Assembly: GCF_004570345.1 (NCBI RefSeq)
Contig: NZ_SPQM01000202.1
Coordinates: forward strand, 1-6,796
Length of the DNA: 6,796 bases
From: Blastococcus sp. CT_GayMR20
Lineage (GTDB): Bacteria; Actinomycetota; Actinomycetes; Mycobacteriales; Geodermatophilaceae
Direction: 5' to 3'
Both the position numbers and the translations under genes were made by a program. Shown piece after piece: positions 1 to 6,360 of this stretch. The notes beneath the pieces are model-generated. The model saw only the letters and a program-made list of their open reading frames with translations. It was not told where the DNA came from and made no database searches. Position 1 is the first letter of the stretch; each line of letters starts with the position of its first letter.

Positions 1-318
1 CGCGGCGTCCCGCTCCAGGATCCCGTCGCGGATCCAGTTCGCAAGGGTCTCGGCGGCCAGCTCGGCGGACCCGACGGCCGTCGAGGGCGCGGATCCCGAC
101 GGCGAACGGTCGACGAGGGGAAGGATGAGGCGCACGATGTTGTTCGGATCGGCGTCGACCAGGCGGGCACGGCCGTTCGGCGTCACCAGGTCGTAGGCTG
201 GCGAGCTCACCCGGGCGAGGTGCTCGGGATCCCGCTGCCGGTAGGTCAGCGCCCGGAAGGGCCGGACCTCGAGCCCCGGCGCCGACGAGGGCGCACGGGA
301 CTCCGACGACGAGATCAC
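1..318 (-). CDS. DUF1015 family protein, N-terminal part (cut by window edge)
   Basis: The reverse strand is open from 318 to the left edge (106 codons seen; the C-terminus lies outside the window). From about residue 16 it reads like the start of a DUF1015 (COG4198) protein: LEVRPFRALTY, then SPAYDLVTPNGRARL, then DADPNNIVRLILPL. Family members are usually around 400 residues, so only about a quarter is visible. The biochemical function of the family is not established as far as I know. The frame stays open upstream beyond 318, so the start is a choice: I take GTG at 318 because a TANNNT -10 motif lies 7 nt before it, as in leaderless actinobacterial mRNAs. No Shine-Dalgarno sequence is suitably placed. 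The gene is divergent from the TPR gene at 426. Family assignment is firm; the exact start is not. Confidence 0.83.
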   Translation of the reverse strand, partial: MISSSESRAPSSAPGLEVRPFRALTYRQRDPEHLARVSSPAYDLVTPNGRARLVDADPNNIVRLILPLVDRSPSGSAPSTAVGSAELAAETLANWIRDGILERDAA

Positions 319-325
319 GACGACG

Positions 326-331
326 ATCGTA
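326..331 (-). promoter_or_regulatory. Possible -10 element for the DUF1015 gene (leaderless start)
   Basis: The reverse strand carries TACGAT, which fits the actinobacterial TANNNT -10 pattern. It ends 7 nt before the GTG at 318, so transcription could begin at the start codon itself. No convincing -35 hexamer is seen. The motif is short and could be chance, so this is a weak inference. Confidence 0.3.
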
Positions 332-425
332 GGAGCGTGCGCTTCCGGCCCTCGCCGCGCCCGGCAGGCGCGGTCAGGAAGACGCCGCGAGCCCACCCGT
401 ACCGGGCCGTGGGGAAGGGGGACGT

Positions 426-821
426 GTGCCGGAGGAGACCGCGCCCGAGGGTGGCGTCTACGAGTGGTACCGCCGCGGGTTGCAGCTGCTCGGCGAGGGC
501 CATCCGGCGGCCGCGGCGACGCTGCTCGCACGGGCGGCCGCAGACGAACCCGGGTCCCGGAGCATCCTGGAGGCGCTGGGACGCGCCCAGTACGACGCCG
601 GCCGATACGAAGAGGCGATGACGACCTTCACCACTCTCACCGCGCTCAACCCCACCGACGACTACGCCCATTTCGGCCTCGGCCTGGCCGCGGGCAAGGC
701 CGGCGAGCTACGCCTGGCCGCCGAGCACCTGGCGCTGGCCGTCGCCATGCGCCCCGACCTGGGGCACTACGCCCGCGCGCTGCGCGGGGTGCGCGCCCGG
801 CAGGCGGCGGAGTCCGCGTGA
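426..821 (+). CDS. Small tetratricopeptide repeat (TPR) protein
   Basis: This 131-residue protein is built from about three TPR units and little else. Repeat 1 spans about residues 12-42, repeat 2 about 44-76 (typical core ALGRAQYDAGRYEEAM ending in LNP) and repeat 3 about 78-110 (ending in MRP). There is no signal peptide or membrane segment, so it is probably a cytoplasmic protein-binding scaffold; its partner is unknown. The GTG start at 426 follows a purine-rich ribosome site (GGGGAAGGGG at 411-420). Its TGA overlaps the GTG start of the HAD phosphatase by 4 nt, which implies co-transcription and coupled translation. Position and content match M. tuberculosis Rv1691, next to Rv1692. A function specifically tied to the phosphatase is only an inference from the overlap. 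Confidence 0.85.
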   Translation: MPEETAPEGGVYEWYRRGLQLLGEGHPAAAATLLARAAADEPGSRSILEALGRAQYDAGRYEEAMTTFTTLTALNPTDDYAHFGLGLAAGKAGELRLAAEHLALAVAMRPDLGHYARALRGVRARQAAESA

Positions 822-1882
822 CGGTCCCGCTGGCCGCCGGTAGCCCAGAGGCTCCGAGCGCGGTCCACGACGTCGCCCTCCTGGACCTCGACGGGGTGGT
901 CTATGTCGGTCCGGACGCGGTGCCCGGCGTCCCCGAGGCCCTGTCGGCCGCGCGAGCCGCCGGCATGCGGCTCGGCTTCGTCACCAACAACGCCGCCCGC
1001 ACCCCGGACGAGGTCGCCCTCCACCTGACCGAGCTGGGCGTCCCCGCCGGGGCGGACGACGTCATCACCAGCTCGCAGGCCGCCGCAACCGTCGTCGCGG
1101 AGCTGCTCGGCCCGGGTGCGGCCGTCCTGCCCGTCGGCGGCCCCGGTGTCACGGCCGCCCTGCGCGCGGCCGGCCTGACCGTGGTGGAGCGGGCCGAGGA
1201 CGGCCCGGCCGCCGTCGTCCAGGGGTACGGGCGCGAGGTCGGCTGGGCCCACCTCGCCGAGGCCGTGGTCGCAGTACGCAACGGGGCGCGCCACGTCGCC
1301 ACGAACACCGACGCCACGATCCCGTCGCCGCGCGGACCACTGCCCGGCAACGGGGCGATGGTCGGGGTGGTCAGCGCGATCACCGGCCGGCAGCCGCTGG
1401 TCACCGGCAAGCCCGACCCCGCGATGCACGCGGAGTGCGTCCGGCGGACCGGCGCCCTGCGGCCCCTGGTCGTCGGCGACCGGCTCGACACCGACATCGA
1501 GGGCGCGCGCCGCGCCGGCGCGGCCAGCCTGCTCGTCCTGACCGGCGTGACGGTCCCGGCGACGCTGCTCGAGGCGCGGCCCGATCACCGGCCGGACCTG
1601 CTCTCCGCCGACGCCGCCGGGCTGCTGACGGCGCATCCGTCCGTGCGCTCCGGGGACGGCACCTGGCGGTGCGGGGGCGCGGAGGTTCGGCCGGGTGAGG
1701 GGGACGACGTCCTCGTGCTCACCTCGGTCGACGACGACGCGGACGACGGGCTGGACGGGCTGCGGGCCCTGTGCGTCGCGCACTGGTCACGGCATCCCGC
1801 CGAGGGCGTTCCCGTCCGCGTCGTCGCCGCCGGCGACCGCGCCGCCGGGGCTCTGCAGCGCTGGGGGCTGACGGAGCCCTAG
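818..1882 (+). CDS. HAD-IIA (NagD-like) phosphatase, probable glycerol-3-phosphate phosphatase
   Basis: The 354-residue protein shows all four HAD motifs: DLDGVVY with nucleophile D23 and acid D25, motif II TNN at 56-58, motif III lysine K198 in VTGKPDPAMH, and motif IV GDRLDTDIEG with D221 and D226 for magnesium. A large C2-type cap lies between motifs II and III, typical of the HAD-IIA/NagD group. After the core (about residue 270) there is an extra tail of about 80 residues with an acidic stretch (DDDADDGLDG). Length, tail and neighbours match M. tuberculosis Rv1692 (about 353 residues), reported as a glycerol-3-phosphate phosphatase in phospholipid recycling. The substrate here is inferred from that. 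The GTG start at 818 has GGCGGCGGAG just upstream and overlaps the TPR stop; the same frame is open further upstream, but that part lies inside the TPR gene. The stop codon overlaps that of the facing SCP2 gene. Confidence 0.9.
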   Translation: MTVPLAAGSPEAPSAVHDVALLDLDGVVYVGPDAVPGVPEALSAARAAGMRLGFVTNNAARTPDEVALHLTELGVPAGADDVITSSQAAATVVAELLGPGAAVLPVGGPGVTAALRAAGLTVVERAEDGPAAVVQGYGREVGWAHLAEAVVAVRNGARHVATNTDATIPSPRGPLPGNGAMVGVVSAITGRQPLVTGKPDPAMHAECVRRTGALRPLVVGDRLDTDIEGARRAGAASLLVLTGVTVPATLLEARPDHRPDLLSADAAGLLTAHPSVRSGDGTWRCGGAEVRPGEGDDVLVLTSVDDDADDGLDGLRALCVAHWSRHPAEGVPVRVVAAGDRAAGALQRWGLTEP

Positions 1883-2217
1883 AGGAGCTTGCGGAGGCGC
1901 AGGAGGTCCCGCAGGCCGGCCTCGAGCTTGACCCGCCCCGTGGCCCAGGCCGAGGCGAACTGGAGGTCGCCCTCGGTCAGTGCGACGAGGTCGTCGCTGC
2001 TCATCGTCAGGCGGATGTCGGCCTTCGGCACCCCCGGCTCGTCCGGGACGACGTGCAGGTCCCGCACCGCTCCCGAGCTCAGCCGGCCGAGCACGACCTG
2101 GCGCAGGTCGGGAAGCCGGCAGGAGAGGCTGCGGTCCAGGCCGGCCGCCGCGGGGTTGCGCGCGAGGTCGCCGAGGATGCCCTCGAGGGACTTGATGCAC
2201 TGATCGATCGTCGCCAC
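1879..2217 (-). CDS. SCP2 sterol-binding-domain-like small protein
   Basis: The 112-residue reverse-strand protein is a single compact domain. Its C-terminal half reads KADIRLTMSSDDLVALTEG followed by LQFASAWATGRVKLEAGLRD and a short leucine-rich end, the pattern of stand-alone actinobacterial SCP2 (sterol carrier protein 2) domains. That fold makes a hydrophobic pocket for lipids or acyl chains; the ligand in bacteria is generally unknown. No signal peptide or membrane helix is seen, so it should be cytoplasmic. I chose GTG at 2217 (MATIDQC...) because GGGAGG lies 9 nt upstream; a TTG at 2238 would add seven residues (MLGRRAR) and lacks such a site. The gene is convergent with the HAD gene, sharing the CTAG at 1879-1882, and divergent from the tlyA operon. 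A link to lipid turnover with the phosphatase is speculative. Confidence 0.8.
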   Translation of the reverse strand: MATIDQCIKSLEGILGDLARNPAAAGLDRSLSCRLPDLRQVVLGRLSSGAVRDLHVVPDEPGVPKADIRLTMSSDDLVALTEGDLQFASAWATGRVKLEAGLRDLLRLRKLL

Positions 2218-2311
2218 GCGGGCGCGCCTCCCGAGCAAGGGACTGAGTTCATGCCGTTCGCGGGGACGCTATCGCCCTGCTCCGACCCCCGTGCCCGTCG
2301 TCCCCGGCCGG

Positions 2312-2317
2312 TAACCT
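2312..2317 (+). promoter_or_regulatory. Possible -10 element upstream of the tlyA operon
   Basis: The 181-nt gap between the SCP2 start (2217) and the ATG at 2399 must hold the promoters of both divergent units. TAACCT at 2312-2317 is a reasonable TANNNT -10 match for the plus strand and would give a leader of about 75 nt. No good -35 is seen. On the other strand TAGCGT (about 2264-2269) could serve the SCP2 gene. Both are weak guesses. Confidence 0.22.
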
Positions 2318-2398
2318 CGCGAGCGAACCGAATGGGCTCGGACGAGTGGCGCCCCAGCGCGCCGGCCCGTTCCCACCACCCTCCGAGAGGCGAGCACC

Positions 2399-2623
2399 AT
2401 GACCGAGCCGACGCCGTCGCGACCGGTTCCGGGTCCGCCACGGCCCGGTCCGGGACCGGTGCCCGCCGAACCGTCCGTCCGGAGTGACCCCGACGACGCG
2501 GCGACCGGGACCGAGGACGCCTTCGCCGACCTCGAAGGCCGGCCGGTCGCCGAGCACGTCGACGTCTTCGAGGCCGAGCACGCCCGGCTCGAGCGCGAGC
2601 TCGGCACGATCGACCGGCTCTGA
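2399..2623 (+). CDS. Conserved small protein of unknown function, first gene of the tlyA operon
   Basis: The 74-residue product has a proline-rich, probably disordered N-terminus (residues 4-25), an acidic middle, and a charged C-terminal helix (about 48-68, containing EHVDVFEAEHARLEREL). The C-terminal helix is the part likely to be conserved. The ATG at 2399 is preceded by GAGAGG at 2385-2390, 8 nt away. The stop TGA shares its A with the ATG of tlyA, so the two are translationally coupled. By position it corresponds to M. tuberculosis Rv1693, a short conserved hypothetical protein between the HAD gene and tlyA. No function is known to me. The tight coupling to tlyA and the absence of a strong Shine-Dalgarno before tlyA suggest that translating this small ORF delivers ribosomes to tlyA. 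Confidence 0.75.
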   Translation: MTEPTPSRPVPGPPRPGPGPVPAEPSVRSDPDDAATGTEDAFADLEGRPVAEHVDVFEAEHARLERELGTIDRL

Positions 2624-3420
2624 TGGCCCGTCGCAGCCGGCTCGACGCGGAGCTCGTCCGGCGGGGACTGGCCCGCTCCCGGGAGCACGCGGTCACCCTC
2701 ATCGCCGAGGGGCGCGTCGCCGTGGCCGGACAGGCCGCGACGAAGCCGGCCACCGGCGTCGAGGCCGGCACCCCGGTGGTGGTGCGCACCGACCCCGACG
2801 AGCCGAGCTGGGTCTCCCGCGGCGCCCACAAGCTGATCGGCGCGCTCGACGCGTTCGGCGTCCCCGTCGAGGGCCGCCGAGCCCTGGACGCCGGGGCCTC
2901 CACCGGCGGCTTCACCGAGGTGCTCCTCAGCCGGGGCGCCGCCGAGGTGGTCGCCGTGGACGTCGGCTACGGCGAGCTTGCCTGGTCGCTGCGCACCGAC
3001 GAGCGCGTGCGGGTGCACGAGCGCACGAACGTCCGCGCCCTCACGCCCGAGGCGATCGACGGGGCGGTCGACCTCGTGGTCGCCGACCTCTCGTTCATCT
3101 CCCTGCGGCTCGTGCTGCCGGCGCTGACCGCCTGTGCGCGGGAGGGCGCCGACCTGCTGCCGATGGTCAAGCCACAGTTCGAGGTGGGGCGCGAGCGGCT
3201 CGGTTCCGGTGGAGTGGTCCGCGATCCCGGGCACCGGGCGCAGGCCGTGCTGGGGGTCGCGCGGGCTGCGGCGTCGCTCGGCTGGGGGACGGCGGGGGTG
3301 GTGGCGAGTCCGCTTCCCGGGCCGGCTGGCAACGTGGAGTTCTTCCTGTGGCTCCGGCGCGACGCCGGCCCGCCGCGGGAGGACGACGTCGGACGAGCAG
3401 TCGAGGAGGGGCCCCAGTGA
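2623..3420 (+). CDS. tlyA: TlyA family rRNA (cytidine-2'-O)-methyltransferase
   Basis: The 265-residue protein has an N-terminal S4 RNA-binding domain (about residues 5-60, SRLDAELVRRGLARSREHA) and a FtsJ-like Rossmann methyltransferase domain (about 65-245). The SAM-binding loop is DAGASTGGFTE at 89-99. The catalytic tetrad known from M. tuberculosis TlyA (K69, D154, K182, E238) appears one residue later, as K70 (AHKL), D155 (VADLSF), K183 (MVKPQFE) and E239 (GNVEFF). The interdomain linker reads PSWV at 61-64, where the mycobacterial protein has RAWV. The family methylates 16S rRNA C1409 and 23S rRNA C1920; its loss gives capreomycin and viomycin resistance. The hemolysin label found in databases is historical. 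The ATG overlaps the preceding TGA by one base and has no clear ribosome site of its own. The stop overlaps the GTG of nadK. Confidence 0.96.
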   Translation: MARRSRLDAELVRRGLARSREHAVTLIAEGRVAVAGQAATKPATGVEAGTPVVVRTDPDEPSWVSRGAHKLIGALDAFGVPVEGRRALDAGASTGGFTEVLLSRGAAEVVAVDVGYGELAWSLRTDERVRVHERTNVRALTPEAIDGAVDLVVADLSFISLRLVLPALTACAREGADLLPMVKPQFEVGRERLGSGGVVRDPGHRAQAVLGVARAAASLGWGTAGVVASPLPGPAGNVEFFLWLRRDAGPPREDDVGRAVEEGPQ

Positions 3421-4493
3421 CCCAGTCAGGCGAGAACCCCGGCCAGGAGGGTGGGGCGGGGTCGTCGGAGGAGCCCCGCCGCGTCCTGCTCGCCGTCCAC
3501 ACCGGCCGGCGCGACATCGTGGAGCTCGCGCGGACGTCGGCCGCGCGGCTGCACGCCGGCGGCATCGTCGTCCGCGTGCTCGACGACGAGGCGGACGACC
3601 TGGGCATCGCCGACGCCGAGGTGGTGGCCGCCGACGCCGACGCCGCGCGGGGCGCGGAGATCGTCATGGTCTTCGGCGGCGACGGCACGTTCCTGCGCGC
3701 CGCGGAGCTGGCCCGCTACACCGACGCCGCCCTGATGGGGGTCAACCTGGGCCGGGTCGGCTTCCTCGCCGAGACCGAGCCCGAGGCGGTCGAGGAGACC
3801 CTCATCGCGATCGAGCGGTGCGAGTACTCCGTCGAGGAGCGGCTGGCCGTGGAGGTGGACGTCCTCGACAGCTCGGGGACCGTCGTCGGCGGAACCTGGG
3901 CGCTGAACGAGGTCTCCGTGGAGAAGGCGGAACGCTCGCGGGTGCTCGACGTGGTGCTCGCCATCGACGGACGGCCGCTCACCAGCTTCGGCTGCGACGG
4001 CGTCCTCTGCGCCACGCCCACCGGCTCGACGGCATACGCGTTCTCGGCAGGGGGACCGGTCATCTGGCCCGACGTCGAGGCGTTGCTGCTGGTGCCGAGC
4101 AACGCGCACGCGCTGTTCTCCCGGCCGCTGGTGACGTCCCCGAACTCGGTGCTCACCGTCGCCACGCCCGCGGACGGCAACCGCGCCCGCGTCTCCGCCG
4201 ACGGGCGTCGGGTCGTGGAGATCCCGGACGGCGGGCACGTCGACGTCCGCCGCGCGGACCGCCCCGTGCGGATCGCGAGGGTGCACAAGGCGACCTTCGG
4301 TGACCGGCTGGTCGCGAAGTTCGGGCTGCCCGTCCGCGGCTTCCGCGAGGCCCGCACGGGAGCCCAGCACCCCGACATGGGGCACGAGCTGCACACCAGC
4401 CGCAACGTGCTGGCCCGCGACATCGTCGATCCGTCGGGCGACCGCGCCGCGGCAGGGGAGGTGGCCGGTGCCGGCACGCACGACGACGCCTGA
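3417..4493 (+). CDS. nadK: NAD kinase
   Basis: This 358-residue enzyme phosphorylates NAD to NADP with ATP or polyphosphate. Diagnostic motifs are GGDGTFLRAAE (GGDG at 87-90, D89 catalytic), NE at 164-165 in ALNEVSVEK, and the glycine-rich TPTGSTAYAFSAGGP from residue 200. They identify the ATP-NAD kinase fold without doubt. The GTG at 3417 overlaps the tlyA stop by 4 nt and has a strong ribosome site (GAGGAGGGG at 3403-3411). The first 20 residues are a Gly/Glu/Ser-rich extension before the first strand (RRVLLAVHTGRRD). After the fold ends near VAKFGLPVRGFR there is a tail of about 48 residues that looks disordered, and the protein is longer than the roughly 300 residues usual for the family. 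The end overlaps the proposed recN start by 26 nt. The order tlyA-nadK-recN is conserved in actinobacteria. Confidence 0.96.
   Translation: MTQSGENPGQEGGAGSSEEPRRVLLAVHTGRRDIVELARTSAARLHAGGIVVRVLDDEADDLGIADAEVVAADADAARGAEIVMVFGGDGTFLRAAELARYTDAALMGVNLGRVGFLAETEPEAVEETLIAIERCEYSVEERLAVEVDVLDSSGTVVGGTWALNEVSVEKAERSRVLDVVLAIDGRPLTSFGCDGVLCATPTGSTAYAFSAGGPVIWPDVEALLLVPSNAHALFSRPLVTSPNSVLTVATPADGNRARVSADGRRVVEIPDGGHVDVRRADRPVRIARVHKATFGDRLVAKFGLPVRGFREARTGAQHPDMGHELHTSRNVLARDIVDPSGDRAAAGEVAGAGTHDDA
4454..4462 (+). promoter_or_regulatory. Strong Shine-Dalgarno inside nadK that favours an upstream recN start
   Basis: AGGGGAGGT lies within the last codons of nadK and contains GGAGGTG, a seven-base match to the anti-Shine-Dalgarno. 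It sits 5 nt before the GTG at 4468, which is in the recN frame. The alternative recN start, GTG at 4507, is preceded by a C-rich run with no ribosome site. Being in coding DNA, the match could be partly chance. Confidence 0.5.
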
Positions 4494-6261
4494 GCGCCCC
4501 CCCACCGTGACCGACGCCGGGAACGGGGGTCCCGGGCGGCTGACGGAGCTGCGGATCCGCGGCCTGGGCGCCATCGACGACGTCACGCTCGAGCTGGGCA
4601 GCGGCCTGACCGTGGTGACCGGCGAGACCGGTGCGGGCAAGACGATGGTCGTCACCGGCCTCACCCTGCTGTTCGGCGGACGGGCCGACCCCGGCCGGGT
4701 GCGGGCCAACGGCCGAGCCGGCGTCGAGGGCCGGCTCCTGCTGCCCGCCGGGTCACCGGTCTGGGAGCGCGCGACGGACGCCGGCGCCGACCCGGACGAC
4801 GACGGCAGCCTGATCCTCGCCCGCACGGTGAGCGCCGAGGGCCGGTCGCGGGCCTTCCTCGGCGGCCGCAGCGTCCCCGTCGGCGTCGTGGCCGAGCTCG
4901 CCGAGGGGCTGCTGGCCGTGCACGGGCAGTCCGACCAGCTCCGGCTGTCCCGCCCCGCCGAGCAGCGCCGGGCCCTGGACCGCTACGCCGGCGCGGCGCA
5001 CCTGGCCCTGCTCGACCGCTACCGCGAGGCCTACCAGCGGTGGCGGGAGCTCGCGGCCGACCTGGACCGGCGCCGCGGCCAGGCGCGGGAGCTCGCCCAG
5101 GCCGCCGACGTCCTGCGGCACGGGCTGGAGGAGATCGAGGGCGTCGGGCCCGAGCCCGGTGAGGACGACGCGCTCGACACCCAGGCCAAGCGGCTCAGCG
5201 ACGCTGACGCGCTGCGGGCCGCCGCCGACGAGGCGCGCATGGCGCTGGTCGGGGACGTGACCGGGGACCTCGGCGGGGGGGAGGTGCCGCAGGACGCCAC
5301 GGCGGCGCTGGCCATCGCCGAGCGGGCGCTGGCCGCCTCCGACGACCCGGCCCTGGTCCTCCTGGCGCAGGACCTCGCGGACGCCGTCGCCGTCGTGTCC
5401 GACGTCGCCGGCCAGCTGGCCGGGTACGTCGCCGACCTCGACGCCGATCCCGGCCGGCTCGCCGAGGTGCTGGACCGGCGCGCGGTCATCACCGCGCTGG
5501 TGCGCAAGTACGCCGGTCCCGGTGAAGGCCTCGCGGGCGTGCTCGCCTGGGCCGAGGACGCCGCTCGGAAGCTGTCGGAGCTCGACGTCTCCGACGAGGC
5601 CCTCGATGCGCTCGCCGTCGCACGCGACGCCGCCCGCGCCGAGGTCGACGAGCTCGGCGCGCAGGTCTCCGCGGGCCGCCGCGCCGCCGCGGACGGCTTC
5701 GCCGCCGAGGTGGGCACCGAGCTCGCCGGACTGGCGATGAAGAGCGCCACCGTCTCCTTCTCCATCAACAGCCGCCCCGACGACCCGGGCGCCGACGGCA
5801 TCGACGAGGTCGCCCTGCTCCTGGCCGCGCACCCCGGTGCCCCCGCCCGGCCGGTGCACAAGGGCGCCTCGGGCGGTGAGCTCTCCCGGGTCATGCTCGC
5901 GATCGAGGTCGTCTTCGCCGGCGCCGACCCGGTGCCGGTCATGGTCTTCGACGAGGTGGACGCCGGCGTGGGCGGGCAGGCCGCCGGGGAGATCGGCCGG
6001 CGCCTGGCGCGGCTGGCCCGCGACCACCAGGTCGTCGTCGTCACGCACCTCGCCCAGGTGGCCGCCTTCGCCGACACGCATCTCGTCGTCGACAAGTCAC
6101 CGGACGCGGGAGCCGGCGTCACCGCCACCGACATCCGTGCCGTCGACGGGGAGGACCGCGTCCGGGAGCTCGCCCGCATGCTGTCCGGCCTGACCGACAG
6201 CGACACAGGACAGGCCCACGCCCGCGAGCTGCTGGCCGTGGCGGCGGCCGGCCGGGCCTGA
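4468..6261 (+). CDS. recN: DNA repair protein RecN (SMC-like ATPase)
   Basis: RecN is a cohesin-like ATPase acting early in double-strand-break repair by recombination. From the chosen start the product has 597 residues, close to the family norm (about 550-590). Walker A is GETGAGKT at 52-59, preceded by LTELRIRGLGAIDDV and followed by MVVTGLTLLFGGRAD; a Q-loop-like VHGQSDQLRLSRP follows. The middle (about 200-430) is alanine-, arginine- and glutamate-rich and suits the short antiparallel coiled coil. The C-terminal ATPase half has the ABC signature SGGELSR starting at 468, Walker B VMVFDEVDAGVGG with D495 and E496, and H-loop H527 in VVVVTHLAQVAAFAD. GTG 4468 is chosen for its Shine-Dalgarno; GTG 4507 would shorten the protein by 13 residues and remains possible. 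The identity is certain, the start less so. As the last gene of the operon it may also have its own stress promoter, but none is evident. Confidence 0.95.
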   Translation: MPARTTTPERPPTVTDAGNGGPGRLTELRIRGLGAIDDVTLELGSGLTVVTGETGAGKTMVVTGLTLLFGGRADPGRVRANGRAGVEGRLLLPAGSPVWERATDAGADPDDDGSLILARTVSAEGRSRAFLGGRSVPVGVVAELAEGLLAVHGQSDQLRLSRPAEQRRALDRYAGAAHLALLDRYREAYQRWRELAADLDRRRGQARELAQAADVLRHGLEEIEGVGPEPGEDDALDTQAKRLSDADALRAAADEARMALVGDVTGDLGGGEVPQDATAALAIAERALAASDDPALVLLAQDLADAVAVVSDVAGQLAGYVADLDADPGRLAEVLDRRAVITALVRKYAGPGEGLAGVLAWAEDAARKLSELDVSDEALDALAVARDAARAEVDELGAQVSAGRRAAADGFAAEVGTELAGLAMKSATVSFSINSRPDDPGADGIDEVALLLAAHPGAPARPVHKGASGGELSRVMLAIEVVFAGADPVPVMVFDEVDAGVGGQAAGEIGRRLARLARDHQVVVVTHLAQVAAFADTHLVVDKSPDAGAGVTATDIRAVDGEDRVRELARMLSGLTDSDTGQAHARELLAVAAAGRA

Positions 6262-6294
6262 CCCGGACCGGTGAGCGGGCGTCAGGCAGCCGGG

Positions 6295-6310
6295 TGTGGC
6301 ACACGCCACG
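6295..6310 (+). terminator. Small GC hairpin after recN, weak terminator candidate
   Basis: GTGGC, a four-base ACAC loop, then GCCAC form a perfect 5-bp stem, extended by one T-G pair, in the 99-nt gap between recN and the methyltransferase gene. There is no T-tract, so it is not a standard intrinsic terminator. Such T-less hairpins are proposed in actinobacteria, but a stem this short is easily found by chance at this GC content. Confidence 0.2.
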
Positions 6311-6360
6311 GACGGGTGAGAACGGGCGTGCCCAATCCGGTCGCGGGGTAGGCATGGGCG

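Noticed and set aside
220..621. A plus-strand open frame overlapping the DUF1015 and TPR genes
   Set aside because: The product is arginine- and proline-rich noise, and it overlaps two better-supported genes in other frames.
767..1783. A 338-codon minus-strand open frame opposite the HAD gene
   Set aside because: Its translation shows no family motif, and the plus-strand frame has all four HAD motifs. It is a GC-driven shadow.
2215..2238. TTG at 2238 as the SCP2 gene start
   Set aside because: It adds MLGRRAR, an unlikely family N-terminus, and places the GGGAGG ribosome site inside the coding region; GTG 2217 fits that site better.
2484..3416. Extending nadK upstream through tlyA in the same open frame
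   Set aside because: The upstream translation is Arg/Gly-rich with no NAD kinase similarity, whereas GTG 3417 has a strong ribosome site and sits at the tlyA stop.
3426..4826. A 466-codon minus-strand open frame across nadK and recN
   Set aside because: It crosses two well-supported genes in antisense and has no domain signature; the codon pattern follows the plus-strand genes.
4753..6206. Long open frames of about 390-440 codons on the minus strand opposite recN
   Set aside because: They lie antisense to a certain recN gene, are low-complexity in Ala, Arg, Ser and Gly, and show no recognisable domain. At this GC content stop codons are rare in every frame, so such shadows are expected.
6270..6331. 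Two similar stretches (GGTGAGCGGGCGT and GGTGAGAACGGGCGT) in the gap after recN, considered as a direct repeat or att site
   Set aside because: They differ by an insertion, are G-rich and short, and no integrase or element boundary is visible; chance similarity is sufficient.
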